The position numbers and the translations under genes are program-made. A stretch of DNA of 54,127 bases from contig DBPV01000077.1 in the NCBI GenBank assembly GCA_002304995.1, forward strand, positions 23,490 through 77,616, in the 5' to 3' direction. Positions 39,737 through 47,773 of the stretch are shown in pieces (position 1 is the stretch's first letter; each line of letters begins with the position of its first letter). The DNA comes from Syntrophaceae bacterium UBA1411. GTDB lineage: Bacteria > Desulfobacterota > Syntrophia > Syntrophales > Smithellaceae. The notes beneath the pieces are model-generated. The model made no database searches. It saw only the letters and a list, made by a program, of their open reading frames with translations, and had not been told where the DNA came from.

Positions 39737-39779
39737 TAAAAAAACCGCCCCCGTTTCCGGTCAGGCGGCTTTTTTTATG
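39737..39779. terminator. bidirectional terminator after the HU gene
   Basis: An inverted repeat of about 8 bp (AAGCCGCC with GGCGGTTT on the minus strand) is flanked by runs of seven A or T on both sides. It starts about 19 bases after the HU stop codon and can also stop plus-strand transcription. Confidence 0.8.
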
Positions 39780-39797
39780 GCTGGTTAAAATGATGAC

Positions 39798-40067
39798 TTA
39801 CTTTACCGAATCCTTCAATCCCTTTCCGGCTTTGAAAACCGGAACTTTCTTGGCGGCGATTTTGATCGCTTCGCCCGTCTGGGGGTTTCTGCCTTTGCGA
39901 GCTTTTCTCTTGCTCACGGAGAAGGTGCCGAATCCCACCAACGTCACGGTGTCGCCCTTTTTGAGAGCTTTCGTGATTGCGGCCAATGCTGCAGTAATTG
40001 CCGCATCTGCCTCTTTCTTGGTGCTCGTTACTTTTGCTACTTCTTCGATCAATTCTGCTCTGTTCAT
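39798..40067 (-). CDS. HU family DNA-binding protein
   Basis: 89 residues, normal length for HU. 'MNRAELIEEVAKVTSTKKEA' begins the helical dimer base; 'GDTVTLVGFGTFSVSKRKARKGRNPQTGE' (residues about 38-66) holds the beta-arm whose Arg-Asn-Pro tip inserts into the minor groove; 'KKVPVFKAGKGLKDSVK' closes the protein. It bends and packs DNA as a dimer. It is monocistronic: a ribosome site (AAAGGGG) lies before ATG 40067 and a strong terminator follows. IHF is less likely because the length and C-terminus fit HU. Confidence 0.95.
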   Translation of the reverse strand: MNRAELIEEVAKVTSTKKEADAAITAALAAITKALKKGDTVTLVGFGTFSVSKRKARKGRNPQTGEAIKIAAKKVPVFKAGKGLKDSVK

Positions 40068-40217
40068 TGGTCACCCCTTTAAAAATTGTATTTTTGGAAA
40101 ACGGTTGCGAGACGCTATCTCTAATTTTAAAAAAAATCCACCTTTTTTTATCGGAAAAATGCAGCGCTGCCGCGCGGCCCCAATCCCTTCCGCACCGCTT
40201 ACCGCGGCCCTCCGACA

Positions 40218-41399
40218 CTACTGGACGTTGCAGGATTGCCCCGCCTGTTTCCAGAACGGCGACATCTCGCGCAGCCGTTCAATGATCCCCGGCATTTTTT
40301 CAATGACAAAATCCACTTCCGCTTCCGTGTTGTAGACGCTCAGGCTGAAGCGGATCGATCCGTGCGCCATGGTGAACGGAACCCCCATCGCCCGGAGCAC
40401 ATGCGACGGCTGAAGCGACCCCGACGTGCAGGCGGAACCGGACGAAGCGCAGATGCCGAGCTCATTCATGAGCAGCAAAATGGCCTCTCCTTCCACGTAC
40501 TCGAAGCTGATATTGGCGGTGTTGGGCAGACGGTTTTCAATGTCGCCGTTGACGCGGCTCTGCGGAATTTTTTTGAGCAGTTCCCGCTCCAGCTTATCGC
40601 GGAGCCGCCGGACCTCGGTGTTTTCCTTTTCCAGATTCCGGCCCGCCAGCTCGCAGGCGCGCCCCAATCCGATGATCCCGGCCGTGTTTTCCGTGCCGCC
40701 GCGCCGTTCGTGTTCCTGATGGCCGCCGATCAGATAGGGGGAAAATTTCGTTCCGCGCCTTATGAAGAGAATGCCGACACCCTTGGGCGCATGCAGCTTG
40801 TGACCGGAAAGAGAGAGCATGTCGATTGGATTGTTCGCCATGTTGATGGGAATTTTTCCGACAGCCTGCACGGCGTCCGTATGGAAGAGAACGCCCTTCT
40901 CATGGGCCAGGCGCGCCGCCGCCTCCACAGGGAAAAGCACGCCGGTCTCATTGTTGCCCCACATCAGGCTGACGACGGCGGTATCCGGCGTCAGCTGATT
41001 TTCCAGATTCTCCAGATCGACGAGACCGTTTCTGTCCACGGGAAGCTCCGTCACCTTGTATCCCTGAAGGCTGAGATGGGAACACAGGGCGCGCACGGCC
41101 GGATGTTCGACCCGGCTGATGATGATATGCTTTTTATCGGGCCGCGTCTGAAGCGCGCTGCGGATGGCCGCGTTGTCGCTTTCCGTTCCGCAGCTCGTGA
41201 AAACGATTTCCTCGGGCGCAGCGCCGATGAGCGCCGCCGCCTGCTCGCGCGCCTCGCGGATCTTCTGTCCGACCTGGCCGCCGAACGAATGCATGCTGGA
41301 CGGATTGCCGTAAAGCTGCGTAAAGTAGGGAAGCATGGTCTCCAGCACTTCGTCGGCGACCCGGGTCGTCGCATTGTTGTCCAGATAGATCGTCTTCAT
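40218..41399 (-). CDS. nifS: cysteine desulfurase, NifS type
   Basis: 393 residues, PLP-dependent. Removes sulfur from cysteine as a persulfide for iron-sulfur cluster building. The PLP lysine is Lys201 in 'LSGHKLHAPKG', and the persulfide cysteine is Cys324 in 'SSGSACTSGSLQPSHVL'; the loop with 'SGS.CTSGS' is of the class I (NifS/IscS) kind. 'TEADNAA'-like 'CGTESDNAAIR' near residue 70 and 'EHPAV' near 98 are also conserved. Its ATG overlaps the NifU stop (ATGA). Three-domain NifU as partner fits a NIF-type system used as the housekeeping system in anaerobes, since no nitrogenase genes are in view. Confidence 0.95.
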   Translation of the reverse strand: MKTIYLDNNATTRVADEVLETMLPYFTQLYGNPSSMHSFGGQVGQKIREAREQAAALIGAAPEEIVFTSCGTESDNAAIRSALQTRPDKKHIIISRVEHPAVRALCSHLSLQGYKVTELPVDRNGLVDLENLENQLTPDTAVVSLMWGNNETGVLFPVEAAARLAHEKGVLFHTDAVQAVGKIPINMANNPIDMLSLSGHKLHAPKGVGILFIRRGTKFSPYLIGGHQEHERRGGTENTAGIIGLGRACELAGRNLEKENTEVRRLRDKLERELLKKIPQSRVNGDIENRLPNTANISFEYVEGEAILLLMNELGICASSGSACTSGSLQPSHVLRAMGVPFTMAHGSIRFSLSVYNTEAEVDFVIEKMPGIIERLREMSPFWKQAGQSCNVQ

Positions 41400-42223
41400 T
41401 GCGACACCTCCTCTACCGTGATGTCGGGAGACACCATCTCCTTCAGACGATGCTCGACGAAATGCTTGAGCGTGATGTTGGCCGCCTTGCAGGTCGCGCA
41501 GGCGCCGCGGGTCGCCACCAGCACGCGGTTGCCGATGATGTCGATGATGTCGAGATCGCCGCCGTCCTTTCTCAGCGACGGGCGGATTTCTCTTTCGATC
41601 GTTTCCTCGATGAGGCGGATTTTCTGAAGATTGGTGAGCCTAGGTGCAGCCTGGGTCTTCGGCTCCGCCTTCACCCGCTCGAGAATCTGCGCGATGGCCT
41701 CGTGGCAGTTTCCGCAGCCGCCGCCGGCCTTGGTGTAGTTGGTCACGTCTTCCACGGTGGCCAGATTGTTTTCGCGGATCGCCCGCTCAATCTCCTTGTC
41801 GGTCACGCCGAAGCATTCACAAATAATCCGGGCGCCCGCTTCCGGCGCCGGAAGGACGCCCCGGTAATTCTCCACCGCCTTTTCCAGCGCCTGTTTGCCC
41901 AAAACCGAACAGTGCATTTTCTCGTCCGGCAGGCCGCCCAGGTATTTGGCGATGTCCTGGTTGGTGATCGTGAGCGCTTCATCGACCGTCAGGCCCTTGA
42001 TCATTTCGGTAAGCGCGGAAGACGAAGCGATCGCGCTGGCGCAGCCGAAGGTTTTGAACCTGGCGTCCGTAATGCGTTTGTTCTCGTCGAGTTTGAACGT
42101 CAGTTTCAACGCGTCTCCGCAGGCCATCGATCCGACTTCGGCGACGCCGTCCGGATTTTCAATCTCGCCGACATTGCGCGGATTTAAAAAATGCTCTTTA
42201 ACCTTGTCCGTGTAATCCCACAT
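41396..42223 (-). CDS. nifU: iron-sulfur cluster scaffold protein, full-length NifU
   Basis: 275 residues with three parts. IscU-like scaffold (1-125) with its three cysteines in 'SMACGDALKL', 'KTFGCASAIA' and 'KMHCSVLG'. Central BFD-like [2Fe-2S] domain (about 135-180: 'ICECFGVTDKEIERAI', 'GGGCGNCHEA'). C-terminal Nfu domain (about 200-275) with 'GACATCKAANITL'. It assembles clusters on the outer domains using sulfur from NifS. ATG 42223 follows AAAGGAG; 30 more open codons upstream are rejected for lack of a ribosome site. It heads the nifU-nifS pair and is divergent from a small exported-protein gene. An inverted repeat lies at 42373-42389. Confidence 0.95.
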   Translation of the reverse strand: MWDYTDKVKEHFLNPRNVGEIENPDGVAEVGSMACGDALKLTFKLDENKRITDARFKTFGCASAIASSSALTEMIKGLTVDEALTITNQDIAKYLGGLPDEKMHCSVLGKQALEKAVENYRGVLPAPEAGARIICECFGVTDKEIERAIRENNLATVEDVTNYTKAGGGCGNCHEAIAQILERVKAEPKTQAAPRLTNLQKIRLIEETIEREIRPSLRKDGGDLDIIDIIGNRVLVATRGACATCKAANITLKHFVEHRLKEMVSPDITVEEVSQ

Positions 42224-42372
42224 AACTGCTCCTTTAACAAATATCTGTTGCGTTGGTTTGTAACCGGGAAACCTTTTCTGTCTGAAATTAAAATGAATCC
42301 CGTTCAATTGCAACTTTTTTTATGCCCGGCCGGATTCCCGCCAATTTCCTTTCTTTATATTCCGCTCAATTT

Positions 42373-42389
42373 GCGCTAAAGTATAGCGC
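42373..42389. promoter_or_regulatory. inverted repeat in the nifU divergent promoter region
   Basis: GCGCTA-N5-TAGCGC is a perfect 6+6 inverted repeat. On the minus strand TTGACG (42397-42392) lies directly before it, so it sits where the spacer of a nifU promoter would be. It is a candidate repressor site for nifUS or the divergent gene. It does not match the known IscR consensus well. Confidence 0.4.
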
Positions 42390-42417
42390 CACGTCAACAG
42401 GAAGGAAATCATAAAAA

Positions 42418-42879
42418 ATGATCGGAAGAAAGGCCGTCTTGTTTTACGTTTGTCTGATGCTGGTCCTGCCCGCTGCGCTTTTCGCGGAAAAAATGACCGC
42501 CAACTGGCATCTGACCGGCTACACCCGTTACCGCGACGCGGTCTTTGCCGACCGGGCCCGAAGGCAGTCGCCCGCGCCGGAAATTCAAACGCTCTGGATC
42601 AAGATCGCCCCATCGCAAAAAAGCAAATACCGGCAAATGATCCGGCAGTATCTCGAGGCTGTCCGCCGGCCGGATGCCCGCTTCAACTCCATTGAAATTC
42701 TCTGCGAAATCCACTGCACACAGCATCTGATCCGCTTTACCCGTTTTGTCTATCTCGATGACGCAAGAAACAAGATCCACGAAGCAGACGACCGGAAGGC
42801 TCCCTGGTTCCGAATCAACCGGGGCAGCCTCTGGTATCCCGTTTCCAGGGAAGCCTGCCCGTCGGAAGAAATAAAGTAA
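42418..42879 (+). CDS. exported surface-adhesin-E-like small protein
   Basis: 153 residues with a signal peptide (1-23, 'LMLVLPAALFAEK'). The mature part begins 'TANWHLTGYTRYRDAVFAD' and has the pattern of small periplasmic proteins related to surface-adhesin protein E: a Trp, an early Asp, 'TLWIKIAP', and cysteines in 'ILCEIHCTQHLIRF' plus one near the end ('REACPSEE'). Function unknown; such proteins are usually periplasmic or outer-surface. It is followed after 15 bases by the FATP-type acyl-CoA synthetase on the same strand, so they may share a transcript. Family call is tentative. Confidence 0.55.
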   Translation: MIGRKAVLFYVCLMLVLPAALFAEKMTANWHLTGYTRYRDAVFADRARRQSPAPEIQTLWIKIAPSQKSKYRQMIRQYLEAVRRPDARFNSIEILCEIHCTQHLIRFTRFVYLDDARNKIHEADDRKAPWFRINRGSLWYPVSREACPSEEIK

Positions 42880-42894
42880 GAAGGAGCATGACCC

Positions 42895-44727
42895 ATGAGC
42901 ACACCGTCTTTGAAAGTTCCCGCGACCATCAGCACATCCGAATTCCTCATCAAACTTTTACAGATTTCGTGGCGCCTGCCGTCCATGGTGTTCGCCGTCG
43001 TGAAGGGCCTGCGCAGTATCGGCGGCAACCGGAACGGCTCCTGGGGGCTGGAACTGGAAAAAACCGCCCGCCGCTATCCGGAACATCCGGCCGTCAAATC
43101 TCCCGACGGATCGCTGACCTACCGCGAACTCAATGAAAGAGCCAACCGTTTCGCGCACTTTCTGATCGGCAAAGGCGTCGGCCGCGGCGATGTGGTGACC
43201 CTGTGCCTTGAAAACCGCCCCGAGCTGCTTGCCGCCTACTGCGGCTGCTCCAAGGTCGGCGCGATTGCGTCGCTCATCAACACCAACCAGCGCGGCGAAT
43301 CCCTGATCCACAGCTTCAATCTCAACCGCGGCAAGGTCGTGATCATCGGCGAGGAATGCTATGAATTCTTCTCCGAAGCGCGCTCCGGCATCGACCTTTC
43401 CCGCTCGACGCTCTGCATGGTGCGGGACACGGGTAAAATTTCTCCCAGGGACATTACCGATATCACCAGCGAACTGGCCTGCAAAAGCGTCCAGAACCCG
43501 TCGACCACGCCCAGCGTCATGCTGAAGGATCCCGTAGCCTACGTTTATACGTCCGGGACCACCGGCGGACTTCCCAAGGCGGCGGTCATCATCAACAAGC
43601 GGGCGGTTTCGGCGATGTTCTGGTTCGGCAAAGTCGTCATGCCCGTCAAGCCGACCGACACCATCTACATCCCCCTGCCCTTTTTCCACACCAACGCCAT
43701 CACCGTCGGGTGGCCGCCGGCCCTGTACAACGGCGCCGCGGTGGCCCTGCGCCGGAAATTCAGCGCCAGCAAGTTTCTGGACGACGTCCGGCAATTCCAG
43801 GCGACCCACTTCGTTTACGTGGGCGAGGTCTGCCGCTACCTCATGGCCGTGCCCGCCAAGCCCGACGATCATCAGACTCCGCTCAAATACATCGTCGGCA
43901 ACGGCCTGCGTCCCGATATCTGGATGGCGTTCAAGAAACGCTTCGGCATCAGGAAAATTTACGAGTTTTACGGCGCAGCCGAAGGCGTAGGCGTTTTCAC
44001 CAACCTCTTCAACTTCGACTACAGCGTCGGCACCAGTGTAACGCCGTTTGCGCTGGTGGCCTACGACAGCGAAAATGAAGTCCCCGTGCGCCAGAAGCAG
44101 GGATTCATGAAAAAAGTGGACCGCGGCGAAACCGGTCTGCTGATTATGGAAATTTCCGAAAAAACGCCCTTCGCCGGCTACTCGGACAAGAAAAAAACGG
44201 AAGAAAAAATCTTCCGCGACGTTTTCAGAAAAGGGGACATGTGGTTCAACACCGGCGACCTGCTTCGGAACATGGGATACCGCCACGCGCAGTTCGCCGA
44301 CCGTCTGGGGGACACCTTCCGCTGGAAGGGCGAAAACGTGGCCACCCAGGAAGTCGAAAAAGCCATCGACACCTTCCCCGGCGTCGCCTCCTCCGCGGTT
44401 TACGGCATCACCATGCCGGGCAGCGACGGCAAGGCGGGCATGGCGGCGATCGTGCGGGATGAAAACACGCCCCCCGATATTTCCCAGCTCGCCGCCCATC
44501 TGCGGGCGAGCCTCCCGAAATACGCCGTGCCGCTGTTTGTGCGCTTCGTGCCCGATTTCGAATGGACCGCCACGCATAAAATCAAGAAAACCACGCTGAA
44601 GAATCAGGGATACGACCCGGCGCAGGTCAAAAACGACATTTACGTCCTGCTGCCGGAAAGCGAAGGCTACATCCCGTTGACTGAAGAAATCTATCGCAAC
44701 CTTCAGGAGGGAAAATACAAGTTTTAA
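42895..44727 (+). CDS. FATP-type very-long/long-chain acyl-CoA synthetase
   Basis: 610 residues of the ANL superfamily, closest to fatty-acid transport protein/FadD6-like ligases. AMP-binding loop 'VYTSGTTGGLPKAAVI' near residue 217; 'YIPLPFFHTNAITVGWP' near 257; 'IYEFYGAAEGVGVFTNLFN' near 359, where FATP members carry YGxTEG-like variants; and 'GDTFRWKGENVATQEVEKAI' (residues about 473-492), a FATP hallmark. 'THKIKKTTLKNQGYDP' near the end keeps the C-terminal lysine. It would import-activate long-chain acids at the inner membrane. A ribosome site (AAGGAG) precedes ATG 42895. This is the third AMP-forming ligase in the window. Confidence 0.9.
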   Translation: MSTPSLKVPATISTSEFLIKLLQISWRLPSMVFAVVKGLRSIGGNRNGSWGLELEKTARRYPEHPAVKSPDGSLTYRELNERANRFAHFLIGKGVGRGDVVTLCLENRPELLAAYCGCSKVGAIASLINTNQRGESLIHSFNLNRGKVVIIGEECYEFFSEARSGIDLSRSTLCMVRDTGKISPRDITDITSELACKSVQNPSTTPSVMLKDPVAYVYTSGTTGGLPKAAVIINKRAVSAMFWFGKVVMPVKPTDTIYIPLPFFHTNAITVGWPPALYNGAAVALRRKFSASKFLDDVRQFQATHFVYVGEVCRYLMAVPAKPDDHQTPLKYIVGNGLRPDIWMAFKKRFGIRKIYEFYGAAEGVGVFTNLFNFDYSVGTSVTPFALVAYDSENEVPVRQKQGFMKKVDRGETGLLIMEISEKTPFAGYSDKKKTEEKIFRDVFRKGDMWFNTGDLLRNMGYRHAQFADRLGDTFRWKGENVATQEVEKAIDTFPGVASSAVYGITMPGSDGKAGMAAIVRDENTPPDISQLAAHLRASLPKYAVPLFVRFVPDFEWTATHKIKKTTLKNQGYDPAQVKNDIYVLLPESEGYIPLTEEIYRNLQEGKYKF

Positions 44728-44734
44728 ACCGGAT

Positions 44735-44769
44735 CGGGAAGAGGCGCCTTCGGGCGTCCCTTCCCGTTT
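44735..44769 (+). terminator. stem-loop terminator after the FATP-type ligase
   Basis: CGGGAAG pairs with CTTCCCG, and inside GGCGCC pairs with GGCGTC around a TTCG tetraloop. The hairpin begins 7 bases after the stop; only TTT follows, so the termination may be moderate. Confidence 0.7.
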
Positions 44770-44817
44770 GGCGTCCAAAGCCGTCAGGCCCGGCGACCGC
44801 GCGCGCCGCTTTGCCCG

Positions 44818-45738
44818 TTACGCTGCGGTTTTTCGCAATCCGGCAATGTGGCGCACCTGGGCGCCCAGATTCGTGACGTAGGCAACCCGCTCCTGGAATA
44901 TTCCTCCCTTGACGTTGTATTCCGCATGGGCCATGTCGAGCGTCGCCTTTTCGACGTCGCCGCCGGCGGCGTCAAGATAGCTTTCAATGAGCTCGCGGTA
45001 CTTGAAGGTTTCCGCAAGCGATCGCGCCAGAAAATTTTCCGCGTCGTCCTCCGTCAGCACCCAGCCGTGCGCCAGGCAGATCATTTCGGGCTCCAGAGCA
45101 ATCAGTCTAGTCAGCGACGCGATGTAGTCTTCGTAGGAAGACAGAAACTCCACCTGCATCAGCGATCCTGTTTTTCCCTGGAGCACGCCGCCGGCTTCGC
45201 TGGGGAAAAGGGCTTTCAGTTCCGGAATAAAAAAGGAGAGCGAATCCCGGGTGTGGCCCGGCGTTTCATACACCCGGCAGGTCAGACCGCCCAGATCGAA
45301 TTCGTCTCCCTCCTGAAGACGGATCTCCGGCTCGAAGGCGGCCAGCGACAAATCTTCGCCGGTGGTGTTGTATTTGAAAAGCTCGACATGATTGCCGCTG
45401 AGCCGGTTCATCATCTCCAGCACCGACGCTTTCCGCAGAAGTTCGCCCAGGCGTTCGTGGGCGCCGACCTTCAGGCCGGGAATGCGGCGTTTCAGATAGG
45501 ACACCGCGCCGACATGATCGTAATGCGAATGGGTAAGGAAGAGATAATCCAGGCGTTGAGGATCGCCGATCACCTCACCCAGCGCGGCCAGGTAGCGGGG
45601 AGCGAGAAGACTCACTCCGGCGTCGATCATCATCGTCTTATCTTTTCCCCGCACAACGTAAACGGGATACCAGGAATTTGGAATAGCGCTGATCTGACTG
45701 CTGATCTGTCCCTTCGCCTGTCTCTGCATCGGCCGCAC
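44818..45738 (-). CDS. metallo-beta-lactamase-fold hydrolase
   Basis: 306 residues. The metal site is 'HSHYDHVG' (His70, His72, Asp74, His75), then 'TPGHTRDSLSF' near residue 159 and 'LAHGWVL' near 222. These supply the dinuclear metal ligands of the glyoxalase II/MBL superfamily. It is cytoplasmic, with no signal peptide. The helical C-terminus is long (about 70 residues). Family members open thioesters, lactones or phosphodiesters; near acyl-CoA genes a thioester is possible, but not shown. The first possible start is GTG 45738; ATG 45729, with GAGG eight bases before it, is a good alternative. Confidence 0.85.
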   Translation of the reverse strand: MRPMQRQAKGQISSQISAIPNSWYPVYVVRGKDKTMMIDAGVSLLAPRYLAALGEVIGDPQRLDYLFLTHSHYDHVGAVSYLKRRIPGLKVGAHERLGELLRKASVLEMMNRLSGNHVELFKYNTTGEDLSLAAFEPEIRLQEGDEFDLGGLTCRVYETPGHTRDSLSFFIPELKALFPSEAGGVLQGKTGSLMQVEFLSSYEDYIASLTRLIALEPEMICLAHGWVLTEDDAENFLARSLAETFKYRELIESYLDAAGGDVEKATLDMAHAEYNVKGGIFQERVAYVTNLGAQVRHIAGLRKTAA

Positions 45739-45928
45739 CTCACCCTGTTCGCTGTCGTCTCCGGAAAAATCGGCGTTCCGTCACGACGGGGTCAATAATA
45801 TCATAAAATGATCATTTCAAAAACATCCAAAACAAAAAATAATTATTCCGAACCTCTCCTCTTTCGCAAACGGTCAATCAATTGTCGTTGGCAAAAAGTT
45901 AAATCCCTCCGTATTGGACCGGCCGGCG

Positions 45929-47605
45929 TTAAATTTTTTGCGCCATTTCTTTCACGCGCTCGGCTTCTCCAAGAAGAGACTCCAGGCGCTGCGTCTGTTC
46001 ATCCAGCCGGGAAAGCGGTTCCTTCAGGCAATGCTCAATTTCGACAAACAGGTTTTCAAAAATCCGGGCAATTTCCTTATCCAGCCGATCCCGGAACTCC
46101 GCGCGGGACTTCCGCAGCTTTTGCGACACTTCGGACAAAAGACTGGAACGCTTCCAGATCAGCGTCACGGCGATCAAACCGGCGCCGGCCAGAGCGAGAA
46201 TTCCGCCGGTGATGTCAAACGCCACCATCTTTGTCGCCAGGGCGATGACGGCGCCGAAGGCGGCCAGACCGCCGCCGGCCAGCGACAGCTTGCCGATGTC
46301 GGAACCCTGAATGGCCTTGTCGCTGACAATATCGGCCACGCGCAGCTCCTGCAACTGGCGCTGCAGGCGCGAAAGAATTTCCACCCGGTCCGTATCTTTT
46401 GCCGAAATTCCCGGCCGGGCATCGTTGCGGCGCCGCGCGATGGCTTCCGTGAGCTCCGTAAACATGGACATCATTTCATTGGCGATGTCTTTCGACACCC
46501 GCGAGGATTCCGCGTCGATTTCCGTTTTCGATTTGTTTTCAAAATCAGACTGAATTTCCGCAAGCCAGGTCTTGACATCCTTGTCGCGCACCAGGGGAAT
46601 GGCCCGGCGCAAAATGGTCCCCACGCTCAGGCCCTCCGTAAAATCCGCTTCCAGAGAGGACGCCAGCCGGTCGTAGGAGACGCACAGGCTGTCCACGGCC
46701 AGGCGCCGCAGAGCATCGGCTTTGTCGCGCCTGGCTTTGACGCGGCCCATCAGGTCGCCATAAAAAATCCGGTCTTCCGCCAGCGCGTCCCGGGCGGCGC
46801 TGAGACGCGCGATGATGCCGAGGGCGATCTTTGCCGCGGTTTCCCGGGCGCCTTCCACCTTCATCCGCCAGACGTCGCCCGTTTCAACGGTTTTTCGCAG
46901 AAAGTCGCGAAATTCCGTAAAACCGCTGTCGGACGCCCCTTCCGCTTCCCGCTTGGCCGAAACGGTAAACACGACCGGATCCTGAACATTTCTTTCCCGC
47001 GCATACTGGGCGACCCGTTCCCGGTTGATGGCGAGTTCATGCTGCGTTGCCAGGTCGGACTGCTGCAGGACAAACACCGTCTTGCGGTGCCAATCCTTGC
47101 GGATCAGCGCCAAAAGATCCCAGGCGGAACCGGTGTGGGGATTCTTGGCCGGAAAGACAAAGACAACCAGGTCGCTTAAGGGAATGTAATTTTCAGTGAT
47201 GGTTTGATGGTTGCGGATGACCGAATTGGTGCCGGGCGTATCGACGATGGTGATTTCCCGCAGAACTTCCCTGGGAAGGGCGATTCTTTCCCACTGCAGG
47301 CCGAGGTCCGTTCTGGAGCGCTCGTCTGCGTAAACCAGTTCCTGAATGCAGGCCGTGCAGGGGTCCGGCGCGACGTCGCAGACGTCCTCGCCGAGAAGCG
47401 CGTTGACGAAACTGCTTTTCCCGGACTTCACTTCGCCGATGATCACAAAGAGTGCGGGGGATTGCAGATGCGCAAGCCTGTCCTGAACGATTTTGGCCGC
47501 TTCGGTATCGGAACTTTTTTGTGCGAGCGCCAGCGCGGCTCCCAGTAAATCACGCATGGCGTCAAACTGGTCTTTGACGTCCTGACTCAAGAGCTGTTTT
47601 GTCAT
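45929..47605 (-). CDS. bacterial dynamin-like GTPase
   Basis: 558 residues. GTPase domain at the N-terminus: P-loop 'GEVKSGKSS' (57-65), switch Thr84 in 'PCTACIQEL', 'DTPG' at 122-125, and a base-recognition element that reads 'LQQSDL' where T/NKxD is usual. Behind it are long helices (about 250-430), a hydrophobic hairpin ('AAFGAVIALATKMVAF', 'GGILALAGAGLIAVTLIW', about 440-490) and a C-terminal coiled coil, the layout of bacterial dynamin-like proteins that remodel or tether membranes. ATG 47605 follows GGAGG; 42 open codons upstream have no ribosome site. It is a single gene here, whereas many bacterial dynamins come in tandem pairs. Confidence 0.85.
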   Translation of the reverse strand: MTKQLLSQDVKDQFDAMRDLLGAALALAQKSSDTEAAKIVQDRLAHLQSPALFVIIGEVKSGKSSFVNALLGEDVCDVAPDPCTACIQELVYADERSRTDLGLQWERIALPREVLREITIVDTPGTNSVIRNHQTITENYIPLSDLVVFVFPAKNPHTGSAWDLLALIRKDWHRKTVFVLQQSDLATQHELAINRERVAQYARERNVQDPVVFTVSAKREAEGASDSGFTEFRDFLRKTVETGDVWRMKVEGARETAAKIALGIIARLSAARDALAEDRIFYGDLMGRVKARRDKADALRRLAVDSLCVSYDRLASSLEADFTEGLSVGTILRRAIPLVRDKDVKTWLAEIQSDFENKSKTEIDAESSRVSKDIANEMMSMFTELTEAIARRRNDARPGISAKDTDRVEILSRLQRQLQELRVADIVSDKAIQGSDIGKLSLAGGGLAAFGAVIALATKMVAFDITGGILALAGAGLIAVTLIWKRSSLLSEVSQKLRKSRAEFRDRLDKEIARIFENLFVEIEHCLKEPLSRLDEQTQRLESLLGEAERVKEMAQKI

Positions 47606-47773
47606 GGTTCCTCCGCGTTCGTTCATCCGCCGGAGCCTCAGTGATTTCTGCAAAAAAGGCGCTGCGGAACGGATCATCCGTATTGATGAAATGCCGACTG
47701 AATTATTAATGCAATCCTGCTGTATTGGCAATGTATTTTATGGCAAGGCCTTTGGAAATCAAAGTGGCTTACT

